Assembly: GCA_943369755.1 (NCBI GenBank)
Contig: CALROG020000019.1
Span: forward strand, 6,117 to 70,116
Origin: CALROG01 sp943369755
GTDB lineage: Bacteria > Pseudomonadota > Gammaproteobacteria > Burkholderiales > Burkholderiaceae_C
Direction of reading: 5' to 3'
Length of the DNA: 64,000 nt
The position numbers were made by a program, and so were the translations under genes. The notes beneath the pieces were generated by a model, which did no database searches, was not told the DNA's origin, and was given only the letters and a program-made list of their open reading frames with translations. Within the stretch, counting starts at the first letter, position 1. Every line of letters starts with the position of its first letter. Below, piece by piece: positions 25,339 through 34,028 of this stretch.

Positions 25339-26628
25339 ATGGCTGAGAAATTAAGTGCCGTCAAAGGCATGAACGACATATTGCCGCCCGAATCGGCGCG
25401 CTGGGAATGGCTGGAAGGCAAGGTGCGCGGCCTGATGAAGCGCCACGCTTATCGCAACATCCGTACGCCCATCGTCGAGCCGACCCCGCTGTTTGTGCGC
25501 GGTTTGGGTGAAGTAACCGACATTGTCGAAAAGGAGATGTACTCCTTTGAAGACAAACTCAACGGCGAACACCTCACGCTGCGGCCGGAAAACACCGCCG
25601 GGGTGGTACGTGCGGTGGCAGAGCACTCGATGCTCTATGACGGCGGCAAGCGCCTTTATTACATGGGCCCCATGTTCCGGCACGAGCGGCCCCAGCGCGG
25701 GCGCTACCGACAGTTTCATCAGGTCGGTGCTGAGGCTTTGGGCTTTGCCGGCCCCGATGTGGACGCCGAAATTATTCTGCTGGCGCAGGCGCTCTGGAAA
25801 GAGCTGGGCCTGACCAACATCCGGCTTGAAATCAATAGCCTGGGCCAGCCTGACGAGCGCAAGCAGCACCGGGCTCAGCTCATTGCGCACCTTGAAAAGT
25901 ACTTCGATCAACTTGACGAAGACGCCCGCCGCCGTTTGCACAGCAACCCGCTGCGTGTTCTGGACACCAAAAATCCGGCCATGCTGGCGGTGGTGGAAGC
26001 CGCGCCGAAGCTGATCGACTTTTTGGGCGAAGCGTCCCTGAAGCATTTCGAAGGCCTCAAGGCCATGCTGGACGCCAATGGCGTGGCTTACCGAATCAAC
26101 CCTCGGCTGGTGCGTGGCATGGACTACTACAACCTGTCGGTGTTCGAGTTCATCACCGATAGTCTGGGCGCACAGGGCACCATTTGCGCTGGCGGGCGCT
26201 ACGACTACCTGATCGAGCAGATTGGTGGCAAAGCAGCCCCGGCCGTTGGCTGGGCGCTGGGTGTAGAGCGGGTACTGGAGTTGCTGAAAGAGCAGGGTGT
26301 TGCCATTGCGGTGGATACGCCGGACGCCTATGCGGTGATACCAGACTTGGCCGCCATGCCGGTCGTGCTGCGTACCTTGCAGGTGCTGCGAGCCACCGGG
26401 CTCAGCGTGCAGATGCATTGCGCCACAGCCGATGGCATGGGCAGCATGAAGTCCCAGTTCAAAAAGGCCGATGCCAGTGGCGCGCGCTTTGCGCTGATTT
26501 TTGGTGCAGACGAGCTGGCGCAGGGCGAGCTGACAGTCAAGTCACTGCGTGACGGTGCTGGCGAACAGACCCGGCGTGCACTTGCCGACGCCAGCACCTG
26601 GGCCGCCCACCTACAATCCAAAGCTTGA
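25339..26628 (+). CDS. hisS: Histidyl-tRNA synthetase
   Basis: A 429-residue class II synthetase charging tRNA-His. Motif 1 region (KGMNDILPPES), motif 2 (YYMGPMFRHERPQRGRYRQFHQVGAE), the HisA motif (LVRGMDYYNLSVFE) and motif 3 (AVGWALGVERV) are all present, followed by the anticodon-binding domain. It lies in the ispG-hisS-yfgM-bamB-der run. A paralogue without charging activity, hisZ, lies at 34029. Confidence 0.97.
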   Translation: MAEKLSAVKGMNDILPPESARWEWLEGKVRGLMKRHAYRNIRTPIVEPTPLFVRGLGEVTDIVEKEMYSFEDKLNGEHLTLRPENTAGVVRAVAEHSMLYDGGKRLYYMGPMFRHERPQRGRYRQFHQVGAEALGFAGPDVDAEIILLAQALWKELGLTNIRLEINSLGQPDERKQHRAQLIAHLEKYFDQLDEDARRRLHSNPLRVLDTKNPAMLAVVEAAPKLIDFLGEASLKHFEGLKAMLDANGVAYRINPRLVRGMDYYNLSVFEFITDSLGAQGTICAGGRYDYLIEQIGGKAAPAVGWALGVERVLELLKEQGVAIAVDTPDAYAVIPDLAAMPVVLRTLQVLRATGLSVQMHCATADGMGSMKSQFKKADASGARFALIFGADELAQGELTVKSLRDGAGEQTRRALADASTWAAHLQSKA

Positions 26629-26640
26629 TACAAGAGACCC

Positions 26641-27327
26641 ATGGCAAAACATCTCGACCTTGAAGAACAAGAACAGCTTGACGAGCTCAAGCACTTCTGG
26701 AAAACCTACGGCGACCTGATCACCTGGGTGCTGATCGCTGTGTTCGGCACTATCGCAGCCTGGAATGGCTGGCAATACTGGCAGCGGACCCAGTCCGCCC
26801 AGGCCTCTGTAATGTTCGACGCGGTCGACCGTGCGGCGACCGTCGGCGACATGGCCCGGCTGGAACGCAGCCTGGCCGACATGAAAGACAAGTTCGGCAG
26901 CACCACATACGCCCATCAGGCCGGCCTGATCGCCGCGAAGGCGTTTCACGACAAGGGCAAGCCCGATGCGGCGAAAGCTGCGCTGGCGTGGGTTGCCGAC
27001 AAATCGGCCGACGAAGGCTACACCGCAGTTGCACGCCTGCGCCTGGCGAGCCTGGACATCGAGGCCAAGGCCTACGACGACGCGCTCAAGCAGTTGTCGG
27101 GCTCGTTCCCGGCCGAGTTCCAGGCGCTGGTGGCAGATCGCAAGGGCGACGTTTATCTTCTGCAAGGCAAACGGGCGCAGGCGCGTGAAGAATTCTCCAG
27201 GGCCTATAAGGGGCTGGAAGACCGCTCTGAGTACCGCCGACTGGTCGAAGTCAAACTTAACTCACTCGGGGTCGATCCCAAGTCGGCAGTTGCCGCCGCC
27301 GCCCCTGTTGCCGGAGCCAAACCGTGA
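26641..27327 (+). CDS. yfgM: YfgM-type TPR membrane protein
   Basis: A 228-residue protein with a short charged cytoplasmic N-terminus (DLEEQEQLDELKHFWKTYGD), one membrane segment (residues 24-44), and a periplasmic TPR-like domain (DUF2133). In E. coli YfgM is an ancillary SecYEG/PpiD translocon-associated chaperone. The place between hisS and bamB matches E. coli. The stop overlaps the GTG start of bamB by 4 nt, so the two are coupled. Confidence 0.88.
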   Translation: MAKHLDLEEQEQLDELKHFWKTYGDLITWVLIAVFGTIAAWNGWQYWQRTQSAQASVMFDAVDRAATVGDMARLERSLADMKDKFGSTTYAHQAGLIAAKAFHDKGKPDAAKAALAWVADKSADEGYTAVARLRLASLDIEAKAYDDALKQLSGSFPAEFQALVADRKGDVYLLQGKRAQAREEFSRAYKGLEDRSEYRRLVEVKLNSLGVDPKSAVAAAAPVAGAKP

Positions 27328-28469
27328 TAATCATGCGATTTATCCCTCCAGCCCGCGTCTATACAGCGCTAGCCGCTATAGTTTTTGTAGCAACCTTGGT
27401 CGGCTGTTCGAGCAAACCTGAGCGGCCCAAACCGGCTGAACTGGCCCCCAATGCTGCCTTGCTGGGCGTGCGTCTGGCCTGGACGGCACGGATTGGCGCG
27501 GTCGACTTTGCGTTGCAACCCCAGCTCAATGGCAGCGCCGTCACGTTGGCCAGTAGCGACGGGACGGTGGCCAGCATTGATGCCGCGACCGGCCGTGACC
27601 TCTGGCGCGCAAGCGTCGGCACACCGATTGCCGCAGGCGTGGGCAGTGACGGCAAGTTTGCCGCCGTGGTGACCACGGGCAACGACTTGGTGGTGCTTTC
27701 GGCCGGCAAGGAGGCCTGGCGTCATCGCATGCCGGCGCAGGTCTATACCGCACCGCTGGTTGCTGGTGCTCGCGTTTTCGTGCTGGCAGCCGACCGTTCC
27801 GTGACCGCCTTTGACGGCCAGACCGGTCGCCGCCTCTGGAGCCAGCAGCGCCCCGGCGAGCCGCTCGTGCTGCGCCAGGCCGGCGTGCTGATGGCTGTGG
27901 GTGACACCTTGGTCGCGGGACTTGCCGGTCGACTGGTGGGCCTCAATCCGATTAACGGCGGGGCCCGCTGGGAGGCCCCGATTGCCACACCGCGCGGTAC
28001 CAACGACGTCGAGCGACTGGTGGACCTTGTGAGCGGCGTCAGCCGAGTCGGCGACGCGGTTTGTGTGCGCGCCTTCCAGGCCAATGTGGGCTGTGTCAAC
28101 GCGGTGCGCGGCTCCTTGCTTTGGACCAAGCCCGCCAACGGCGCGTTCGGGGTCGGTGGCGATGATGCCCGGGTTTACGGTACCGAGGCCGATGGCCGCG
28201 TCGTGGCCTGGCGCCGCGACAACGGTGAGCGCGCCTGGATTTCTGACCGCCTGCAATACCGGGGCCTGACCGCACCGCTGGCGGTAGGCCGCTCGGTTGC
28301 CATTGGCGACAACACCGGCTTGGTGCATTTGCTGTCGCGCGAAGATGGCACCCCGCTGAACCGCCTGACCACCGATGGTTCGGCCATTGCCGCGCAGCCA
28401 TTGTTGGCGGGTGCTACGCTGATGGTCGTGACGCGCAATGGTGGCGTGTTCGGCTACACGCCTGAATAG
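27324..28469 (+). CDS. bamB: Outer membrane assembly lipoprotein BamB
   Basis: About 381 residues: a lipoprotein signal (lipobox LVGC) and a PQQ-type beta-propeller, with repeated blades such as ASSDGTVASIDAATGRDLW and VTAFDGQTGRRLW. BamB helps BamA/BamD insert outer-membrane proteins. GTG at 27324 is taken as start because GGAG lies 8 nt upstream; ATG at 27333 is the alternative. The codons for the signal-peptide core coincide with a copy of the dispersed N16 repeat (27351-27395). Its complex partner bamD is 10 kb upstream. Confidence 0.92.
   Translation: MIIMRFIPPARVYTALAAIVFVATLVGCSSKPERPKPAELAPNAALLGVRLAWTARIGAVDFALQPQLNGSAVTLASSDGTVASIDAATGRDLWRASVGTPIAAGVGSDGKFAAVVTTGNDLVVLSAGKEAWRHRMPAQVYTAPLVAGARVFVLAADRSVTAFDGQTGRRLWSQQRPGEPLVLRQAGVLMAVGDTLVAGLAGRLVGLNPINGGARWEAPIATPRGTNDVERLVDLVSGVSRVGDAVCVRAFQANVGCVNAVRGSLLWTKPANGAFGVGGDDARVYGTEADGRVVAWRRDNGERAWISDRLQYRGLTAPLAVGRSVAIGDNTGLVHLLSREDGTPLNRLTTDGSAIAAQPLLAGATLMVVTRNGGVFGYTPE
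27351..27395 (-). repeat. Dispersed N16 repeat, copy 3 (signal peptide of bamB)
   Basis: On the minus strand TATAGCGG (27373-27380), 16 nt, then GCGGGCT (ending at 27350). With copy 6 it shares the same 45-nt length from GGTTGCTA to CGGGC, about 27 identical bases. It encodes the lipoprotein signal core of bamB from its antisense strand. Confidence 0.65.
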
Positions 28470-28487
28470 GCATCGAATGCGGGCCCC

Positions 28488-29831
28488 ATGAAACCAGTTA
28501 TTGCCCTGGTCGGCCGCCCCAATGTCGGCAAATCTACTCTGTTCAACCGGCTGACCAAGTCGCGCGACGCCATCGTTGCCGACTTCGCTGGCCTGACGCG
28601 CGACCGGCACTACGGCAACGGTCGCCAGGGCAAGCACGAATACATCGTCATCGATACCGGGGGCTTCGAGCCGACCGCCGAAAGCGGCATCTACATGGAG
28701 ATGGCCAAGCAGACCCGTCAGGCCGTGGCCGAGGCCGACGTTGTGGTGTTCGTGGTCGATGCGCGCGGCGGCCTTTCGGCGCAGGATCACGACATTGCCA
28801 AGTACCTGCGCAAGCTGGGCAAACTGACAGTGCTGACCGCCAACAAGGCCGAGGGCATGAAGGACGGCACCCATCTGAGCGAGTTTTACGAGCTGGGCCT
28901 GGGCGACGTTCATCCGGTTTCCGCTGCCCACGGCGAAGGTATCCGTAGCCTGGTTGACCTGGCGCTTGAGCCGCTGAATCTGCCTGATCCAGACGACGAG
29001 GCGCAGGCCTTGGACAGCGGCATCATCAAGCTGGCAGTGGCGGGGCGCCCTAACGTGGGTAAATCCACGCTGATCAATACCTGGCTCGGCGAAGAGCGAC
29101 TGGTGGCGTTCGACATGCCGGGCACCACCCGCGATGCGATTTCCGTGCCGTTTGAGCGCAATGGCCAGAAATTCGAGCTGATCGACACAGCCGGTTTGCG
29201 CCGCAAGGGCCGGGTATTCGAGGCTATTGAGAAATTCTCGGTGGTCAAGACGCTTCAGGCGATCGAGTCGGCCAACGTTGTTTTGCTGTTGCTGGACGCC
29301 ACCCAGGGTGTGACCGACCAGGACGCGCATATCGCCGGCTACATTCTGGAAAGCGGCCGCGCCGTAGTGCTGGCCGTGAACAAATGGGATGCAGTGGACG
29401 AGTATCAGCGCGAGCTGCTACAGCGCTCCATCGAAACCCGGCTGGTGTTTCTCAAGTTCGCGGCGCTGCATTTCATCTCGGCTAAAAAGCGCCAGGGCCT
29501 TGGCCCGCTGTGGACTTCTGTTGCCCAGGCTCACAAATCGGCCAACTGCAAGATGAGCACACCGATTCTGACCCGGTTGCTGCTTGAGGCGGTGCAGTTC
29601 CAAAGCCCCAAACGCGCCGGCATGTTCCGCCCCAAGATGCGCTACGCCCACCAGGGCGGCATGAATCCCCCGGTGATCGTGGTCCACGGCAACTCCCTGG
29701 AACATGTGACAGATGCTTACAAGCGCTTCCTGGAAGGGCGATTCCGCAAGGAATTCAACCTGATTGGCACGCCGCTGCGCATCGAGATGAAGACCTCGCA
29801 CAACCCGTACGCTGACAAAGACGCCGATTGA
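28488..29831 (+). CDS. der: Ribosome biogenesis GTPase Der (EngA)
   Basis: A 447-residue GTPase with two G domains in tandem and a C-terminal KH-like domain. P-loops are GRPNVGKST near residue 8 and again near 186 (AGRPNVGKST), with matching DTGGFEP and DTAGLRRKG switch II motifs and NKWD. Der acts in 50S subunit maturation. It closes the ndk-to-der run and precedes hfq by 101 nt, as in many betaproteobacteria. Confidence 0.97.
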   Translation: MKPVIALVGRPNVGKSTLFNRLTKSRDAIVADFAGLTRDRHYGNGRQGKHEYIVIDTGGFEPTAESGIYMEMAKQTRQAVAEADVVVFVVDARGGLSAQDHDIAKYLRKLGKLTVLTANKAEGMKDGTHLSEFYELGLGDVHPVSAAHGEGIRSLVDLALEPLNLPDPDDEAQALDSGIIKLAVAGRPNVGKSTLINTWLGEERLVAFDMPGTTRDAISVPFERNGQKFELIDTAGLRRKGRVFEAIEKFSVVKTLQAIESANVVLLLLDATQGVTDQDAHIAGYILESGRAVVLAVNKWDAVDEYQRELLQRSIETRLVFLKFAALHFISAKKRQGLGPLWTSVAQAHKSANCKMSTPILTRLLLEAVQFQSPKRAGMFRPKMRYAHQGGMNPPVIVVHGNSLEHVTDAYKRFLEGRFRKEFNLIGTPLRIEMKTSHNPYADKDAD

Positions 29832-29932
29832 GGGCCCACCCGCTCTGCGGATATCGGCTTTGGCCTACTTGCTGCGCGGCACCGGTGTGGTAACGTCGGT
29901 TTTCAACATAACTTCCGAACACGGAGAATATC

Positions 29933-30181
29933 GTGAGCAACAAAGGGCAGCTACTGCAAGACCCCTTCCTCAACACCCTGCGGCGCGAGCATGTGCCGGT
30001 GTCAATCTATCTCGTCAACGGGATCAAGCTGCAGGGACAAATTGAGTCGTTTGATCAATATGTCGTTTTGCTGCGCAATACCGTCACCCAGATGGTTTAC
30101 AAGCACGCTATTTCGACCATCGTGCCGGGGCGCGCGGTCAACTTTTCGGCCGCCGAAGGCACAGACGCCCCCGCTGCCTGA
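29933..30181 (+). CDS. hfq: RNA chaperone Hfq
   Basis: An 82-residue Sm-like hexameric RNA chaperone pairing small RNAs with mRNAs. Sm1 and Sm2 motifs are intact: QDPFLNTLRREHVPVSIYLVNGIKLQG and FDQYVVLLRN..., ending with the YKHAISTIVP signature. The start is GTG with a ggag site 6 nt upstream. A short acidic Ala tail follows the core. hflX lies 56 nt downstream, the classical hfq-hflX-hflKC order. Confidence 0.97.
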   Translation: MSNKGQLLQDPFLNTLRREHVPVSIYLVNGIKLQGQIESFDQYVVLLRNTVTQMVYKHAISTIVPGRAVNFSAAEGTDAPAA

Positions 30182-30236
30182 TCGCCGGGCCGCGCTATAC
30201 GGCAGGTTGCTCTTCGTTTTTCTGGATTTGCGCTGA

Positions 30237-31415
30237 TTGAGTTCCCCTGCCACGCCTGAGAGCCCCCGCGCCCCTGCCATTCTGGTGGGGGTTGACTTGG
30301 GTTTGCCGCATTTTGATGTCGGCCTGCTGGAGCTGGGCCTGCTGGCCCAGACCGCCGGCCTTCAGCCGGTGGCCCGCGTCACTTGCAAGCGTAAGGCCCC
30401 TGACGCTGCACTTTTCATTGGCAGCGGCAAGGCGGACGAGATCAAAGCTCTGGCCGCCGAGTGTGGTGCGACCGAGGTGCTGTTTGACCAGTCGCTAAGC
30501 CCGGCGCAGCAGCGCAACCTGGAGCGCCACCTGGAGTTGCCCGTCAATGACCGGACACTGCTGATCCTGGAAATCTTTGCCCAGCGCGCCCGCAGCCATG
30601 AAGGCAAGCTACAAGTGGAACTGGCGCGCCTGCAATACCTCAGTACCCGGCTGGTGCGGCGTTGGTCGCACCTGGAACGCCAGACCGGCGGGGCCGGTGT
30701 GCGCGGCGGCCCCGGCGAAAAGCAGATCGAGCTGGACCGCCGCATGATCAGCGACTCGATCAAGCGCACCAAAGAGCGCCTGCACAAGGTCAAGCGCCAG
30801 CGTCAGACCCAGCGCCGCCAGCGTGAACGCCGCGACACCTTCAACATCTCCCTGGTGGGCTACACCAATGCTGGTAAATCCACATTGTTCAATGCGCTGG
30901 TCAAGGCGCGCGCCTACGCTGCCGACCAACTGTTTGCCACGCTGGACACCACCACCCGCCAACTCTACCTGGGCGAGGCGGGTCGCTCGGTGTCGCTATC
31001 TGACACCGTAGGCTTCATTCGTGATCTGCCGCATGGCCTGATTGATGCGTTTCGCGCCACCCTGGAGGAGGCGGCTGACGCCGACCTTCTGCTGCATGTG
31101 GTGGACGGTGCCAACCCCGACTTTCCCGAGCAGATTGCGCAAGTCCAGCGGGTACTTGAAGAGATTGGCGCATCGGGGGTGGCGCAGCTGCTGGTGTTCA
31201 ACAAGCTGGATGCCCTTGAATTCGACCGCCGGCCCCCGCACTTGCAGGACATGTATGAACTTGATGGTCATGCCGTTCCCCGTCTGTTTGTGAGTGCGCA
31301 GTCGGGCGAGGGCTTGGCGGCTCTGCGTCAGCAGCTCGCGCGGGAGCTCGGCCGGCCACCCGGAACCAACATACCCCCGCAACACGATGCCCCTTTGCCG
31401 GAGATCGCTGCCTGA
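30237..31415 (+). CDS. hflX: GTPase HflX
   Basis: A 392-residue ribosome-associated GTPase that splits stalled 70S ribosomes. The N-terminal HflX domain has FIGSGKADEI and the glycine-rich GPGEKQIELDRR segment. The G domain has GYTNAGKST, DTVGFIRDLP and NKLD. The start is TTG at 30237; no ATG fits before the conserved part, so the start is moderately certain. It sits between hfq and hflK. Confidence 0.93.
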   Translation: MSSPATPESPRAPAILVGVDLGLPHFDVGLLELGLLAQTAGLQPVARVTCKRKAPDAALFIGSGKADEIKALAAECGATEVLFDQSLSPAQQRNLERHLELPVNDRTLLILEIFAQRARSHEGKLQVELARLQYLSTRLVRRWSHLERQTGGAGVRGGPGEKQIELDRRMISDSIKRTKERLHKVKRQRQTQRRQRERRDTFNISLVGYTNAGKSTLFNALVKARAYAADQLFATLDTTTRQLYLGEAGRSVSLSDTVGFIRDLPHGLIDAFRATLEEAADADLLLHVVDGANPDFPEQIAQVQRVLEEIGASGVAQLLVFNKLDALEFDRRPPHLQDMYELDGHAVPRLFVSAQSGEGLAALRQQLARELGRPPGTNIPPQHDAPLPEIAA

Positions 31416-31457
31416 TTGGGCACAATCAGGGCAGCACAAGAAAAGAGACCGTACCGA

Positions 31458-32846
31458 ATGAACATCAATCTATCCCGCATGCCGTGGGCGGCCCTGGCAG
31501 GCCGCATCCGGGGCATGTTCAATCTGAACGACCCGCGCTGGGGCCGTGGTGACGACGACAAAACCCAGGGCGACAGCAAGCCTGAAGAAAAACGCCCTGA
31601 CCCGCCGCCGCCGCAAAACAACAACGGCGGCCGCGGTCAAGGCCCGAACCAGGGCCCGCCCGACCTTGACGAACTGTGGCGTGACTTCAACCGCAAGCTT
31701 GGTGGCCTGTTTGGCGGGGCCAAGGGCAACCGCCGGCCTGAAGGCGGGGGCGGCGGGTTTGGTGCAGGTGGGGGTGGTGGCTTCCAGCCGGACATGAAGA
31801 GCGCGGGCATCGGTGCAGGCCTGATTGCTGCGGTGGTATTGCTGATCTGGCTGGGCACAGGCTTCTTCATCGTGCAGGAAGGCCAGCAGGCCGTGATTAC
31901 TCAGTTCGGCAAATACAAATCGACGGTTGGCGCAGGCTTCAACTGGCGTTTGCCGTACCCAATCCAGCGCCACGAGGTGCTGTTTGTCACCCAGGTCCGA
32001 TCGGTCGATGTCGGGCGCGACACCATCATCAAGACGACCGGACTGCGCGAATCGGCCATGTTGACGGAAGACGAAAACATCGTCGAAATCAAGCTGGCAG
32101 TGCAGTACCGTCTGAGCGACGCCCGCGCCTATCTGTTCGAAAGCAAGGCCCCCGCTGAAGCGGTGGTGCAGGCTGCCGAAACGGCTGTGCGCGAGGTGGT
32201 GGGCAAGATGCGCATGGACGCAGCGCTGGGCGAGGAGCGCGAGCAAATCGGCCCGCGCGTGCGCCAGCTCATGCAGAACATCCTTGACCGCTACAAGGTC
32301 GGGGTTGAGGTGGTGGGCATCAACATGCAGCAAGGCGGCGTGCGCCCGCCCGAGCAGGTGCAGTCGGCATTTGACGATGTGCTCAAGGCTGGGCAGGAGC
32401 GCGAGCGCGCCAAGAACGAAGCCCAGGCCTATGCCAACGACGTGATTCCGCGTGCCGTGGGCTCTGCGTCGCGCCTCAAGGAAGAGGCAGACGCCTACAA
32501 GTCCCGTATCGTGGCGCAGGCGCAAGGCGATTCGCAGCGCTTCCGTTCGGTGCTGTCCGAGTACCAAAAGGCACCGCAGGTGACGCGGGACCGCATGTAC
32601 CTGGACGCCATGCAGCAAATCTACGGCAGTGTGACCAAGGTGCTGGTCGAGTCGCGCCAAGGTTCCAACCTGCTGTACCTGCCGCTGGACAAGATCATGC
32701 AGCAGACCGCCGCAGGCGGCGTTGCCGCCAACCTTGACGCGCCAGCCGCTGCGGCCAGTGCGGCACCGCTGGCACCCACCGCTGCGCCCCCACTGCCGGC
32801 GGACTCACGCGCCCGTGACGGTGCCCGCAACCGCGACTCCCGCTAA
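31458..32846 (+). CDS. hflK: FtsH protease modulator HflK
   Basis: About 462 residues. A Gly/Pro/Asn-rich cytoplasmic N-terminus (HflK_N) and a membrane segment (116-138) precede the SPFH/band 7 domain (VQEGQQAVITQFGKY...). HflK and HflC build a cage around FtsH in the inner membrane. ATG at 31458 has an AAGAGA site; the frame is open back to 31416. A GGCACAAT element at 31418-31425 may be a -10, without a clear -35. hflC follows after 12 nt. Confidence 0.94.
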   Translation: MNINLSRMPWAALAGRIRGMFNLNDPRWGRGDDDKTQGDSKPEEKRPDPPPPQNNNGGRGQGPNQGPPDLDELWRDFNRKLGGLFGGAKGNRRPEGGGGGFGAGGGGGFQPDMKSAGIGAGLIAAVVLLIWLGTGFFIVQEGQQAVITQFGKYKSTVGAGFNWRLPYPIQRHEVLFVTQVRSVDVGRDTIIKTTGLRESAMLTEDENIVEIKLAVQYRLSDARAYLFESKAPAEAVVQAAETAVREVVGKMRMDAALGEEREQIGPRVRQLMQNILDRYKVGVEVVGINMQQGGVRPPEQVQSAFDDVLKAGQERERAKNEAQAYANDVIPRAVGSASRLKEEADAYKSRIVAQAQGDSQRFRSVLSEYQKAPQVTRDRMYLDAMQQIYGSVTKVLVESRQGSNLLYLPLDKIMQQTAAGGVAANLDAPAAAASAAPLAPTAAPPLPADSRARDGARNRDSR

Positions 32847-32858
32847 GAGGACACCCCC

Positions 32859-33764
32859 ATGAACAGAATCGGACTCATCGCTTCTTCGCTGCTGGTGGCG
32901 CTTGCGCTGCTCAGCTCCATGTTATTTGTGGTTGACCAGCGCCAGTTTGGCGTGATCTACGCCTTGGGCCAGATCAAGGAAGTCATCACCGAGCCTGGCC
33001 TGAACTTCAAGTTGCCGCCGCCGTTCCAGGATGTCAAGTACCTGGACAAGCGCCTGCTCACGCTGGACAGCACCGACACCGAGCCGGTCCTTACCGCGGA
33101 AAAGCAGCGCCTGGTGATCGACTGGTACCTGCGCTGGCGCATTACTGATCCGTCGGCCTATATTCGCGCCATCGGGGTGGACGAAACCGCTGGTGCCAAC
33201 CAGCTCAGCCGCGAAGTCCGCAACGCATTCCAGGAGGAAATTGGCAAGCGCACCGTGCGCGAGTTGATTTCAACCAAGCGCGAGCCACTGATGGCGGAAG
33301 TCAAGCGTGAAGTGCAGGAAAAAGTGCGCAGCAAGAACTGGGGCATTGACATCGTGGACGTGCGCCTGACGCGTGCCGACTATGTGGACGCCATTACCGA
33401 GTCGGTGTACCGCCGTATGGAGGCCGAGCGCAAGCGCGTGGCCAACGAGCTGCGCTCCACCGGCGCGGCCGAGGGAGAAAAAATTCGCGCCGACGCCGAC
33501 CGTCAGCGTGAAGTGACGGTGGCCAACGCCTACCGCGACGCCCAGAAAATCAAGGGTGAAGGCGACGCCGAGGCCGCGCGCCTGTATGCCGACGCATTTG
33601 GGCGTGACCCCCAGTTTGCGCAGTTCTACCGAAGCCTGGACGCCTACAAGGCCAGCTTCAATAAAAAGAGCGACGTGATGGTGGTAGACCCGTCGTCGTC
33701 TGAGTTCTTCAAGGCCTTCCGCAACGGGGGCAACGCCGTCGGCGCGCCAGCGGCAAAGAAGTAA
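32859..33764 (+). CDS. hflC: FtsH protease modulator HflC
   Basis: A 301-residue SPFH protein with an N-terminal membrane anchor (ASSLLVALALLSSMLFVVD), then the band 7 domain (RQFGVIYALGQIKEVI) and a helical region rich in Glu/Ala/Arg that packs the HflKC cage. Partner of HflK, to which it is coupled by a 12-nt gap with aagagg before the ATG. Confidence 0.95.
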   Translation: MNRIGLIASSLLVALALLSSMLFVVDQRQFGVIYALGQIKEVITEPGLNFKLPPPFQDVKYLDKRLLTLDSTDTEPVLTAEKQRLVIDWYLRWRITDPSAYIRAIGVDETAGANQLSREVRNAFQEEIGKRTVRELISTKREPLMAEVKREVQEKVRSKNWGIDIVDVRLTRADYVDAITESVYRRMEAERKRVANELRSTGAAEGEKIRADADRQREVTVANAYRDAQKIKGEGDAEAARLYADAFGRDPQFAQFYRSLDAYKASFNKKSDVMVVDPSSSEFFKAFRNGGNAVGAPAAKK

Positions 33765-33767
33765 ACC

Positions 33768-33956
33768 TTGGACGCCGAGACCTTCTGGGCTGCACTGGCC
33801 ATGGTGCTGGTGCTGGAGGGCCTGTTCCCGCTGCTGGCACCCAGTGGCTGGCGCAACATGTTCCAGAAGCTTTTGCTGTTGCATGACGGGCAGTTGCGCT
33901 TCTTTGGCTTGTGCAGCGTGGCCATCGGTTTGCTTTTGCTCTGGTTTCTTTTCTGA
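33768..33956 (+). CDS. DUF2065 (YjeT-like) small membrane protein
   Basis: A 62-residue protein with two hydrophobic helices (residues 4-22 and 43-61) around a basic loop (SGWRNMFQKLL), matching the DUF2065/YjeT family, which is almost always found between hflC and purA or hisZ. Function unknown. The start is TTG at 33768, 3 nt after hflC; it is too close to have its own promoter. Confidence 0.8.
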   Translation: MDAETFWAALAMVLVLEGLFPLLAPSGWRNMFQKLLLLHDGQLRFFGLCSVAIGLLLLWFLF

Positions 33957-34028
33957 GCAGCGCCGGGCGCAGGAAAACCGGGGCCACGAGCCCGGTAAAA
34001 TACCGTTTTTAACAGCCCCCCAAATCCC

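Noticed and set aside
27369..29330. 653-codon minus-strand open frame across bamB and der
   Set aside because: It spans two well-identified genes on the other strand and their gap, with no recognisable domain.
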